This document shows positions 23,593 through 31,195 of a stretch of 64,000 bases of DNA, piece after piece. Made by a program: the position numbers and the translations under genes. The notes beneath the pieces were generated by a model that was given only the letters and a program-made list of their open reading frames with translations, searched no databases and was not told the origin of the DNA. Source of the DNA: DATCZS01 sp036525795 (GTDB lineage Bacteria; Actinomycetota; Acidimicrobiia; Spongiisociales; ZC4RG35); NCBI GenBank assembly GCA_036525795.1, contig DATCZS010000112.1, forward strand, positions 30,812 through 94,811, written 5' to 3'. Every line of letters starts with the position of its first letter. Within the stretch, counting starts at the first letter, position 1.

Positions 23593-24438
23593 GTGGACCG
23601 CGAAACCCTCATCAGGACCATCACCTCCGAGGTGCTCGCCCAGCTCGCCCCGGGCGAATGCGAGAACTGCGGAGGTACCTGCGCCGCCCACAGCCCGGAC
23701 AAGGTGCGGTCGATGGTGGCGAACGGCGCCGGTCGGGTCTCCTATCGCGGCCATGGTCCTGCCGTCCCCTCCGACCTGGCCGGATTCATCGATCACACCC
23801 TGCTCAAGCCGGACGCGTCGTCTGCGGACATCGATCGGCTCTGCTCCGAAGCGGTCGAGCACGACTTCGCCGCCGTCTGTGTCAATCCCGCCTGGGTGAG
23901 GCGCGCCGCCGAGAAGGTGAAGGGATCGAGGGTTCGGGTGGCGTCGGTGGTGGGGTTTCCCTTCGGTGCGACCTACCCCGAGATCAAGGCGATGGAGGCC
24001 CGCCGGGTGCTGCGTGACGGCGCCCGCGAGGTGGACATGGTGATCAACATCGGGGCGCTCAGGTCCGGCGACCACGACCTGGTGCGGGATGACGTCGCCA
24101 GGGTGTCCGACGCCTGTCACGAGGTGGGGGCGCTCAACAAAGTGATCATCGAGACCGCCCTCCTCACCGACGAGGAGAAGGTGGTGGCCTGCCATCTGGC
24201 CAAGGAGGGGCGGGCCGACTTCGTCAAGACCTCTACCGGCTTCGGCGGCGGCGGCGCCACGGTTCGCGACGTGCTCCTGATGCGGGAGACGGTCGGCCCC
24301 AAGCTGGGAGTGAAGGCCTCGGGAGGCGTTCGAGACAAGAGCGCCGCAATGGAGATGATCGCCGCCGGGGCCACCAGAATCGGGGCGTCCGCCTCGGTGG
24401 CAATCGTGTCTGGAGGGACCTCGAATGAACGGTATTGA
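23593..24438 (+). CDS. deoC: Microcompartment-associated deoxyribose-phosphate aldolase
   Basis: DERA splits 2-deoxyribose-5-phosphate into glyceraldehyde-3-phosphate and acetaldehyde by a Lys Schiff base. The 281-residue product is longer than ordinary DeoC (about 220) by an N-terminal extension of about 55 residues. That extension starts with an amphipathic helix (DRETLIRTITSEVLAQL) like known BMC encapsulation peptides, then a Cys-rich turn (ECENCGGTC). The aldolase core follows: FIDHTLLKPDAS, VCVNPAWV, GFPFG, EVDMVINIGAL, the catalytic Lys in FVKTSTGF and KASGGVRD. It heads the shell operon and overlaps the next gene by 14 nt. The core assignment is firm; cargo status is inferred. Confidence 0.93.
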   Translation: MDRETLIRTITSEVLAQLAPGECENCGGTCAAHSPDKVRSMVANGAGRVSYRGHGPAVPSDLAGFIDHTLLKPDASSADIDRLCSEAVEHDFAAVCVNPAWVRRAAEKVKGSRVRVASVVGFPFGATYPEIKAMEARRVLRDGAREVDMVINIGALRSGDHDLVRDDVARVSDACHEVGALNKVIIETALLTDEEKVVACHLAKEGRADFVKTSTGFGGGGATVRDVLLMRETVGPKLGVKASGGVRDKSAAMEMIAAGATRIGASASVAIVSGGTSNERY

Positions 24439-25048
24439 CCTCAGGGCGTTCGCCTTTCTCGACAGCCTTCAGCCGCAGTACGCCGCGTTCATCGGCACCA
24501 CCGCCCAGGGCTTCCTGCCACTGGCCTACGAGGCGTCCCTGTTCGTCGAGATCTCGCCCGGAATAGAGATCAATCGGCTCACGGACGTCGCGCTCAAGGC
24601 GACAACGGTCAAGCCGGGAATGCAGATCGTCGAGCGGGTCTTCGGCCTGCTCGAGATCCACTCGCCGGACCAGGCGGAGACCCGGGCAGCCGGGGCGGCC
24701 ATCCTTGCCGAGATCGACCACGTCGAGAACGACCGGCGCAAGCCCAAGATCCTGTCGAGCCAGATCGTCCGCCGCGTCGACGACCACCAGGCCCAGCTCA
24801 TCAACCGGATGCGCCACGGGCAGATGCTGATTCCCGGTCAGACGCTGTACGTGCTCGAGTGCGAGCCGGCCGCATACGCCGCCCTCGCCGCCAATGAGGC
24901 GGAGAAGGCTGCCAACATCAACGTGCTCGAGGTACGGGCGTTCGGCGCGGTCGGCCGGGTGTACCTCGGTGGCGAAGAGCGCGACATCGACGTCGGCTGG
25001 CGAGCGGCGGTCGCGGCACTCGAAGGTCTGGAAGGACGAGAAGACTGA
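24425..25048 (+). CDS. BMC shell protein, tandem-domain (BMC-T type)
   Basis: A 207-residue protein that I assign to the trimeric tandem-BMC shell proteins of the type found in actinobacterial (Rhodococcus/Mycobacterium) compartments. The first half runs from FAFLDSLQPQYAAFIGTTAQGFLPLAYEASLFVEISPG to a helix ending TRAAGAAIL, the second from QLINRMRHGQMLIPGQTLYVLECEPAAYAALAANEAEKAANINVLEVR to GRVYLGGEE. Such trimers stack into gated pores for larger substrates or cofactors. Sequence similarity to the other BMC-T at 27116 is low, so the two probably have different roles. The start overlaps deoC. Confidence 0.78.
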   Translation: MNGIDLRAFAFLDSLQPQYAAFIGTTAQGFLPLAYEASLFVEISPGIEINRLTDVALKATTVKPGMQIVERVFGLLEIHSPDQAETRAAGAAILAEIDHVENDRRKPKILSSQIVRRVDDHQAQLINRMRHGQMLIPGQTLYVLECEPAAYAALAANEAEKAANINVLEVRAFGAVGRVYLGGEERDIDVGWRAAVAALEGLEGRED

Positions 25049-25073
25049 GACAGGCGAAGGAGAGGAGGCCGTC

Positions 25074-25364
25074 ATGGCCGATGCACTTGGAATGATCGAA
25101 GCCAGGAGCTTCGCGGCGATGGTCGAGGCGGCCGACGCAATGGTCAAGGCGGCCAAGGTCGAGTTGGTGAGCTACGAGAAGACCGGCGGTGGGTACACGA
25201 CCGCCATCGTGCGCGGCGACGTCGCCGCCGTGAAGGCGGCGGTCGAGGCCGGGATCCGCGGCGCCGAGCGGGTGGGCGAAGTCGTCGCCAGCCATGTCAT
25301 CGCCCGTCCCCACGCCAACATCGACGAGGTGCTTCCGCTGGGCCGGCAGGGCGAGGGCGAGTAG
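25074..25364 (+). CDS. BMC shell protein, single-domain hexamer (BMC-H)
   Basis: A 96-residue canonical BMC-H protein: ALGMIEARSFAAMVEAADAMVKAAKVELVSYEKTGGGYTTAIVRGDVAAVKAAVEAGIRGAERVGEVVASHVIARPHANI. Hexamers tile the shell facets; the pore loop corresponds to KTGGGYT. It is the only BMC-H in the locus, so it should form most of the shell. An AGAGGAGG ribosome-binding site sits 6 bases before ATG 25074, the strongest in the operon, fitting high expression. Confidence 0.95.
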   Translation: MADALGMIEARSFAAMVEAADAMVKAAKVELVSYEKTGGGYTTAIVRGDVAAVKAAVEAGIRGAERVGEVVASHVIARPHANIDEVLPLGRQGEGE

Positions 25365-25370
25365 TCCGCC

Positions 25371-25658
25371 GTGCTGCTGGGACGGGTCGTCGGGACGGTG
25401 GTGGCGAGCCGCAAGGAGGCGCGGCTGGCTGGGCTCACGTTCCTGCTGCTCCGCCAGGTCGACGTCGAGGGAGCCGAGACGGGCGCATATGTCGTCGCCG
25501 CAGACGCCGTCGGGGCGGGGGTCGACGAGATCGTCATGTACGCCACCGGCAGTTCCGCACGTCAGACCACCCAGACGGACGCCCGTCCCTGCGACGCCGT
25601 CGTGATGGCCATCGTGGACACATGGGAGGTCGGCGGTGACGTCAAGTACCAGAAGTAG
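25371..25658 (+). CDS. BMC vertex protein (BMC-P, EutN/CcmL family), copy 1
   Basis: A 95-residue pentamer-forming vertex protein: begins LLGRVVGTVVASRKEARLAGLTFLLLRQV and ends ARPCDAVVMAIVDTWEVGG, the normal start and end of the EutN/CcmL beta-barrel. Pentamers cap the twelve corners of the polyhedral shell. GTG start 6 bp after the BMC-H stop. The middle segment (QVDVEGAETGAYVVAADAVGAGVDEIVMYATGSSARQT) differs from the two copies at the operon end. Confidence 0.93.
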   Translation: MLLGRVVGTVVASRKEARLAGLTFLLLRQVDVEGAETGAYVVAADAVGAGVDEIVMYATGSSARQTTQTDARPCDAVVMAIVDTWEVGGDVKYQK

Positions 25659-25661
25659 CCC

Positions 25662-27119
25662 GTGACGACGATCTCCTCGGACCAGATAGCCCGGATCATC
25701 GAGACGGTCGATCGGCGGCTGGGAGAGGTGGCGTCGAGCCCGCGACCGGCCGAGGCGTCTCGAGTCCGGGGCGAGGAGGGGCTCGAGCCGCTCGGGGACG
25801 GGATCCATCGGACCATCTCCGATGCGGTGGCCGCAGCCAGGCGCGCCCAGGGCGAGTACTCGAAGCTGGGGCTGGCAGCGCGGCACAGGGTGGTCGAGTC
25901 GATCCGGAGCTCGATGCTCTCCCACGCCGAGGATCTCGCCCTCCGGGCCCACACCGAAACGGGCCTGGGGAGGTACGAGGACAAGGTCAAGAAGAACCGA
26001 CTGGTCACGACCAAGGCGCCGGGACCCGAAGACCTCGAGCCGCAGGCCCAGACCGGGGACGAGGGGATGGTGCTCATCGAGTGGGCCCCGGTGGGGCTGG
26101 TCGGCGCCATCACCCCCACCACCAACCCGACGTCGACGATCATCAACAACACGATCTCGGTGGTCTCGGCGGGGAACGCCGTCGTCTTCAACGTCCACCC
26201 GAACGCCAAGCGGGTCTCTGCCTACAACATCAAGCTCTTGAACCAGGCGATCACCGCCGCAGGCGGGCCGGCGGATCTCGTCACCGGCATTCCGATGCCC
26301 ACCATCGAGTCGGCCAAGGAGCTGATGCATCACCCGGACATACGGGTGCTGCTGGTGACCGGCGGCCCTGGCGTCGTCAGCGAGGCGTTGAAGACCGACA
26401 AGCGGGCGGTGGCGGCCGGTCCGGGCAACCCGCCGGTGGTCGTGGACGAGACCGCCGACCTGGAACGGGCGGCGGCCCACATCGTGGCGGGGGCCTCGTT
26501 CGACAACAACATCATCTGCACAGACGAGAAGGAGGTGATCGTTGTCGCCTCGGCGGCCGAGCGCCTCGTCCGGTCGATGGAGCGGGCCGGTGCGTACGTG
26601 CTCAAAGAGCATGAGCTCCGCCGTCTTGAGCGGGTGATCTTCACCGAGCTGGGTCCGCCGGGAAAGCCCGGTCACATCAACCCGGCCTGGATCGGCCAGA
26701 ACGCATCGAAGATCCTCGCGGAGATCGGCGTCACCGTGGGAGATGAGCTGCGGTTGATCGTGGCGGAGGTCCCGATCGAACACAGTCTGGTGTGGACCGA
26801 GCAGATGATGCCGGTGCTGCCGGTCGCCCGGGTGCCGAACGTCGACGCCGCCATCGAGTTGGCGGTCAGAGCAGAGCACGGATTCCGCCACACGGCCGGC
26901 ATCCACTCCACCAACGTCGACACCATCACCCGGATGGCTCAGGCGATGAACTGCTCGATCTTCGTCTCGAACGGTTCGTTCTTCGCCGGTCTGGGTGAGG
27001 GCGGGGAGGGCTATTCCTCGTTCTCCATCGCCAGCCCCACCGGAGACGGCCTCACCCGTCCCCGGACCTTCAGCCGGCCCCGCCGGGTCACCATGGTCGG
27101 ATCGCTGAGGGTGGTGTGA
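25662..27119 (+). CDS. Microcompartment aldehyde dehydrogenase, CoA-acylating type (EutE/PduP family)
   Basis: Predicted to oxidise acetaldehyde with NAD+ and CoA to acetyl-CoA inside the shell. The 485-residue product has an N-terminal amphipathic helix (SSDQIARIIETVDRRLGEV) like a BMC targeting peptide, joined by a Pro/Ala/Arg-rich linker to the dehydrogenase core (AVGLVGAITPTTNPTSTIINNTISVVSAGNAVVFNVHP-type cofactor domain) and the catalytic Cys in FDNNIICTDEKEV. This set of motifs is that of EutE/PduP rather than of hydrolytic ALDH. GTG start 3 bp after the first BMC-P; overlaps the next BMC-T. Confidence 0.92.
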   Translation: MTTISSDQIARIIETVDRRLGEVASSPRPAEASRVRGEEGLEPLGDGIHRTISDAVAAARRAQGEYSKLGLAARHRVVESIRSSMLSHAEDLALRAHTETGLGRYEDKVKKNRLVTTKAPGPEDLEPQAQTGDEGMVLIEWAPVGLVGAITPTTNPTSTIINNTISVVSAGNAVVFNVHPNAKRVSAYNIKLLNQAITAAGGPADLVTGIPMPTIESAKELMHHPDIRVLLVTGGPGVVSEALKTDKRAVAAGPGNPPVVVDETADLERAAAHIVAGASFDNNIICTDEKEVIVVASAAERLVRSMERAGAYVLKEHELRRLERVIFTELGPPGKPGHINPAWIGQNASKILAEIGVTVGDELRLIVAEVPIEHSLVWTEQMMPVLPVARVPNVDAAIELAVRAEHGFRHTAGIHSTNVDTITRMAQAMNCSIFVSNGSFFAGLGEGGEGYSSFSIASPTGDGLTRPRTFSRPRRVTMVGSLRVV

Positions 27120-27697
27120 TGCGCCCGGCGCTCGCCATCATCGAGTTCGACTCCATCGCGGTAGGGATCGAGGCCGGGGATGCCATGGCCAAGAGGGCGG
27201 TGGTCGACCACCTGCGGGCCGGAACGGTTCATCCCGGGCGCTACCTGGTGCTGATCGCCGGGCCGGTGGGCGAGGTCGAGGAGGCGTTCGCCGCCGGGCG
27301 CATGGTCGGTCAGGGTTCGATCTCCGATTCGATGCTGCTGGCAGACATCGACCAGCGGGTGGTCGACGGACTGGTGGGGGTGCGGGCGGTCGGAGCCGGC
27401 GAGGCCATCGGCGTCGTCGAGACCCGTTCCGTCCCGGCGATCATCGAGGCGGCAGACGCCGGCGTGAAGGGCGCAGAGGTGACCCTCAGAGAGGTGCATC
27501 TCGCCGACGGACTGGGGGGCAAGGGCTATCTGCTGTTCAGTGGCCCCGTCTCGGAGGTGGAGGTCGCCGTCGACCTGGCCGTGGAGCGCGCCGGGGAGCG
27601 GCTCGTGGCGTCGAGGGTCATCTCCCAGATCCACGACGAGATGGATGAGAATCTGATCGACGCCCGCCGTTTCGCCGACCGGACGAGACCGTCGTGA
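27116..27697 (+). CDS. BMC shell protein, tandem-domain (BMC-T, PduT-like layout)
   Basis: A 193-residue protein with two clear BMC domains: domain 1 (ALAIIEFDSIAVGIEAGDAMAKRAVVDHLRAGTVHPGRYLVLIAGPVGEVEEAFAAG) and domain 2 from about residue 100 (AIGVVETRSVPAIIEAADAGVKGAEVTLREVHLADGLGGKGYLLFSGPVSEVEVAVDLA). The layout resembles PduT, whose pore holds a [4Fe-4S] cluster, but this protein has no Cys at all, so a metal-cluster pore is excluded. Start is GTG 27116, or the adjacent ATG 27119; both overlap the dehydrogenase stop. Confidence 0.93.
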   Translation: MMRPALAIIEFDSIAVGIEAGDAMAKRAVVDHLRAGTVHPGRYLVLIAGPVGEVEEAFAAGRMVGQGSISDSMLLADIDQRVVDGLVGVRAVGAGEAIGVVETRSVPAIIEAADAGVKGAEVTLREVHLADGLGGKGYLLFSGPVSEVEVAVDLAVERAGERLVASRVISQIHDEMDENLIDARRFADRTRPS

Positions 27698-27972
27698 AGC
27701 TGGCCCGGGTCATCGGGACGGTTGTTGCCACCGAGAAGACACCCCATCTGGAAGGCGTGAAGTTCCTCATCATCCAGCCCCTCACCAAGCGGCTCGAACC
27801 GTCCGGCGAGCCGGTGGTGGCCGCGGACGGAGTGGCGATGGCAGGGCCGGGGGACATGGTCTACTTCGTGGGCTCGCGCGAGGCCGCCCAGGCGATGCCC
27901 GAGCCCTTCGTTCCGGTGGATCACGCGATCGTCGGCATCGTCGATCAGGTGGCGCACGGGGGCGCGACGTGA
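27694..27972 (+). CDS. BMC vertex protein (BMC-P), copy 2
   Basis: A 92-residue EutN/CcmL-family protein: KLARVIGTVVATEKTPHLEGVKFLIIQPL at the start and VDHAIVGIVDQVAHGG at the end. Its start overlaps the BMC-T stop and its stop overlaps copy 3 (ATGA/GTGA type), so it is in the same transcript. The basic segment LTKRLEPSGEP is unique to this copy. Confidence 0.93.
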   Translation: MKLARVIGTVVATEKTPHLEGVKFLIIQPLTKRLEPSGEPVVAADGVAMAGPGDMVYFVGSREAAQAMPEPFVPVDHAIVGIVDQVAHGGAT

Positions 27973-28238
27973 AGCTCGCCAGGGTGTCGGGGACCGTCGT
28001 CTCCACCATCCACTCGCCGGTGTTCGCCGGGCGGCGCCTGCTGCTCTGCGACTATCTCGATGCGGGCGGCGAGGTCACAGACGACTACGTGATCGCCGTG
28101 GACGTCGTCGACGCAGGACCGGGCGAGATTGTGCTGATCATGGACGAGGGGAACGGCGCCCGCCAGATCCTGGAACAGGCGGTCGCCCCGGTGCGGGCCA
28201 TGGTGGTGGGAATCGTCGACGAGGTCCAGGGCGGCTGA
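27969..28238 (+). CDS. BMC vertex protein (BMC-P), copy 3
   Basis: An 89-residue EutN/CcmL-family protein: KLARVSGTVVSTIHSPVFAGRRLLLCDYL to VRAMVVGIVDEVQGG. Three different BMC-P genes in one small operon allow mixed or alternative vertices. It ends the operon; the next gene is convergent, 94 bp away. Confidence 0.93.
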   Translation: MKLARVSGTVVSTIHSPVFAGRRLLLCDYLDAGGEVTDDYVIAVDVVDAGPGEIVLIMDEGNGARQILEQAVAPVRAMVVGIVDEVQGG

Positions 28239-28332
28239 ACCGGACATCGGCCGGGGGCCGCGCCGGCACGACTCCCTCCGGGCCGGATGCGTCGACGACC
28301 TCGTCCGGGATGCGAGATCTGCCGACCGGGGG

Positions 28333-29283
28333 TCACAGGAAGACGACGACCAGCGGGTAGGTGGCCAGAAGCAACAGGCCCTGCCAACGGTCGAGCCGGT
28401 CGCCGACCACGGCGAGGAAACCGGCGAGCAGAGACACTCCGAGCATGGCGAGGAGGGGCCCGTGGAAGTCCTCGGTGAACGCACCGTTGCCGACGATGCC
28501 CGCAACGCCTCCGACGCCGAGCGCATTGAAGAGGTTCGACCCGAGCACATTCCCGAGGACGAGATCGTTCTCGTTGCGCCGGGCGGCGGCGAGGGCGGTC
28601 GCCAGTTCCGGCAGCGATGTCCCGATGGCGACCAGCGTGAGGCCGATCACCGCTTCTGAGATCCCGAGCTCCTGGGCGATCTCCTCGGCACCGGTGACCA
28701 ACAGCCGCGCACCGAGCAGCGTGAGCCCGAGCGACGCCATCCCCAGGCCCACCTCCAGGCCGGGGCGGACGGCCTCGCTGCCTGTCAGATCGTCGACTTC
28801 GGCCGCCACGTCTCCGTTGCCCCCCATCCGGGACCAGTAGGTCATCAGCCCGAGGGCCAGGAACAGCGACGATCCGAGGACCACCCCTTCGACGACCCCG
28901 AGCCGGTTGTTCCACGCCAGACCGACCAGGAGCACCGACCCGAGGAACATCAGCCTTCCCTCGCGTTTGAGAACGAGGCGCTGGCCGACGATCGGCGAGA
29001 GGATGACGCTCGTGCCGAGGACCAGCGAGAGATTGGCGACGTTCGATCCGACGATGTTGCCGAGCGCCAGATCCATTCCCGCCGGCCGGGCGGCGGCCAG
29101 CCCGGAGACCAGCATCTCGGGGAGAGACGTGCCGAGGCCGACCACCACCGCTCCGATGAGGATGGGAGACAGCCCCCACAGCCGCGACAATCGGGCTGCG
29201 GCGAGGACGAGCCGATCCGCGGCGAAGGTGAGCAGGAGCAGCCCGGCCAGGACCTGGACGACGGCGACAGCTGAGATGGACAT
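28333..29283 (-). CDS. Sodium/calcium exchanger family membrane protein
   Basis: A 316-residue CaCA-superfamily (YrbG/CaxA-like) antiporter with about ten membrane helices and two inverted alpha-repeats, each with its signature: GLGTSLPEMLVSGLAA and GNIVGSNVANLSLVLG in the first half, IGTSLPELATALAAA and GNVLGSNLFNALGVGG in the second. The acidic residue of each GTSLPE motif forms the ion site. The ion could be Ca2+ or K+ with Na+ or H+; sequence alone does not decide. Monocistronic, convergent with the BMC operon. Confidence 0.9.
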   Translation of the reverse strand: MSISAVAVVQVLAGLLLLTFAADRLVLAAARLSRLWGLSPILIGAVVVGLGTSLPEMLVSGLAAARPAGMDLALGNIVGSNVANLSLVLGTSVILSPIVGQRLVLKREGRLMFLGSVLLVGLAWNNRLGVVEGVVLGSSLFLALGLMTYWSRMGGNGDVAAEVDDLTGSEAVRPGLEVGLGMASLGLTLLGARLLVTGAEEIAQELGISEAVIGLTLVAIGTSLPELATALAAARRNENDLVLGNVLGSNLFNALGVGGVAGIVGNGAFTEDFHGPLLAMLGVSLLAGFLAVVGDRLDRWQGLLLLATYPLVVVFL

Positions 29284-29366
29284 TTGGCCCTCACGCTAGA
29301 GGCACACGCCGCAGGGGCACAGCCGGTGGGGAGGCCGCCGTCGACGATGTCGGGTAGCGTCATCCG

Positions 29367-30221
29367 GTGATGGCGCTCCCAAAACGATTCGTCGATGTCC
29401 TCGGCGCCCGTATGGCATACGTGGAGGCCGGCCAGGGCAGGCCGATCGTGTTCCTGCACGGAAACCCGACGTCGTCCTACCTGTGGCGCCGGGTCATTCC
29501 AGAGCTCGCCGGCAGTGGAAGGTGCATCGCCCCGGATCTGATCGGCATGGGCGACTCGGACAAGGTCGGCGGCACCTACCGTTTCGTCGATCACCGTCGG
29601 TATCTCGATGCGCTGCTCGAGGCGCTCGATGTGAGCGAGGACGTGGTCCTCGTCGGCCACGATTGGGGTGGTGCGCTGGCCTTCGACTGGGCCAACCGGC
29701 ACCGGAGTGCCGTCGCCGGCATCGCCTACATGGAGACGATCGTGGCACCTCTGTGGTGGGAAGACTGGCCGCAGGCGGCGGCGGGGATCTTCCAGGCGAT
29801 GAGATCGGACGCAGGGGAAGAGATCGTCCTCGACAAGAACGTGTTCGTGGAGCGGATCCTCCCTGCGTCGGTGCTCGAACCGCTCGACGAGGAGACGATG
29901 GCCGAATACCGGAGGCCCTTTCTCGCCGCCGGCGAGGTTCGACGCCCGACACTCACCTGGCCCAGAGAGATCCCGATCGGTGGCGAACCGGCGGATGTCG
30001 CCGGGATCGTGGCCGACTACGCCGCCTGGCTCGCATCGTCACCGGTGCCGAAGCTGTTCGTCGACGCGGATCCGGGCTCGATCCTGGTGGGGCGCCAGCG
30101 CCGGGCCTGCGAGGCATGGGCCAATCAGTCGAAGGTGACCGTGCGCGGCTCCCACTTCGTACAGGAGGACTCAGGGCCCGAAATCGGTCGGGCTGTCGCC
30201 TCGTGGCTGTCGTCTCTCTGA
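29367..30221 (+). CDS. Haloalkane dehalogenase (subfamily II-like alpha/beta hydrolase)
   Basis: A protein of about 283 residues with the DhaA/LinB pattern: HGNPTSSYLWR (oxyanion/halide Asn), nucleophile Asp followed by Trp in VGHDWGGALAFDWAN, acidic residue in AYMETIV, and catalytic His in GSHFVQEDSGPEIG. Asn-Trp halide ligands and Asp nucleophile together point to a hydrolytic dehalogenase rather than a general esterase. The natural substrate is unknown; many such enzymes act on compounds not yet identified. Start is GTG 29367 or, more likely, ATG 29370. No regulator or haloacid dehalogenase is adjacent. Confidence 0.85.
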   Translation: MMALPKRFVDVLGARMAYVEAGQGRPIVFLHGNPTSSYLWRRVIPELAGSGRCIAPDLIGMGDSDKVGGTYRFVDHRRYLDALLEALDVSEDVVLVGHDWGGALAFDWANRHRSAVAGIAYMETIVAPLWWEDWPQAAAGIFQAMRSDAGEEIVLDKNVFVERILPASVLEPLDEETMAEYRRPFLAAGEVRRPTLTWPREIPIGGEPADVAGIVADYAAWLASSPVPKLFVDADPGSILVGRQRRACEAWANQSKVTVRGSHFVQEDSGPEIGRAVASWLSSL

Positions 30222-30231
30222 TCGGGCGCAG

Positions 30232-31155
30232 ATGATCCTCGTCGCGCTGCCCGCCCTCACATTCGCCGTTGTGACGGTGCTGGGGTTCTTCGGCGGCTGG
30301 TGGTGGCCCCTGGACCTCCTCGCCAGCTTCCGCGCGCAGTACGCGGTGACGTTGACGGTGCTGGGCCTGGTGCTCGTCCTGGCGCGATGGAGGCGAACCG
30401 GCGCTGTCGTGTTGGTGGCGGCGCTGGCCAACGCCGCAGTCGTGGTCCCCCTGTACTTCGCCCCGACCATCGACGGGGTGCGGAGCGGGGAACGGCTGCT
30501 GGTGATGTCGTTCAACGTGAAGGCGGATGTGTCACTGTTCGAGCCACTGGCCGCGCTGATCAGACGCACCGATCCGGATGTGGTGTTCCTTCACGAGGCG
30601 ACCCCGGGATGGGAAGAGCGCATGGCGGAGACCGATCTCGGATACCTGGTCGTTCCCACCCGCAACGCCGGAGTTCGCTTCGGGACACTGGTGCTCGCCC
30701 CGGCCGACGCCCGGGTGGAGGGATTCGGCTTTGCCGAGGCGGAGCCGCGTGCGGTCGAGGTGTCGATCGAAACCGGCCTCGGCCCCCTGACCCTCCTCGG
30801 CATCCACCCGCTCTCGCCGACGGACGAGCGGAGGGCCGACCTGCGCGATGCCCAACTCTCCTACGCCGCCGACTGGGCGAGGGCGACGCAGGGGCGGGTG
30901 GTGGTGGTCGGCGACTTCAATGTGACTCCCTGGTCGGCCGCCTTCGGGCGGCTGGTGCGCTCCTCCGGGCTCGCCAACTCCCAGCGCGGCTTCGGCGTGC
31001 AGTCGAGCTTTCCGGCCAATCTCAATCCGGTGTTGCGCGTCCCGATAGACCACCTGCTCTATTCGGACGGCCTCGCCGTGATCGACCGCCGGCTGGGACC
31101 GTCCCTGGGGTCGGATCACTACCCGCTGTTCGTCGAACTGGCGTTGGTCCGTTGA
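30232..31155 (+). CDS. Membrane-anchored endonuclease/exonuclease/phosphatase-family protein
   Basis: A 307-residue protein with three N-terminal membrane helices (to about residue 80) and an EEP-fold domain outside or at the membrane: LLVMSFNVKAD, DVVFLHEAT, VVVVGDFNVTPWS and the ending SLGSDHYPLFVEL hold the catalytic Asn/Glu/Asp/His set. This three-helix-plus-EEP layout is common in actinobacteria; proposed roles include phosphodiesterase or phosphatase activity on lipids or nucleotides, not established here. It starts 10 bp after the dehalogenase gene. Confidence 0.82.
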   Translation: MILVALPALTFAVVTVLGFFGGWWWPLDLLASFRAQYAVTLTVLGLVLVLARWRRTGAVVLVAALANAAVVVPLYFAPTIDGVRSGERLLVMSFNVKADVSLFEPLAALIRRTDPDVVFLHEATPGWEERMAETDLGYLVVPTRNAGVRFGTLVLAPADARVEGFGFAEAEPRAVEVSIETGLGPLTLLGIHPLSPTDERRADLRDAQLSYAADWARATQGRVVVVGDFNVTPWSAAFGRLVRSSGLANSQRGFGVQSSFPANLNPVLRVPIDHLLYSDGLAVIDRRLGPSLGSDHYPLFVELALVR

Positions 31156-31195
31156 AGATGTGTCAAACTCAGGGCCGTGACACCCGAGAGTTCAG

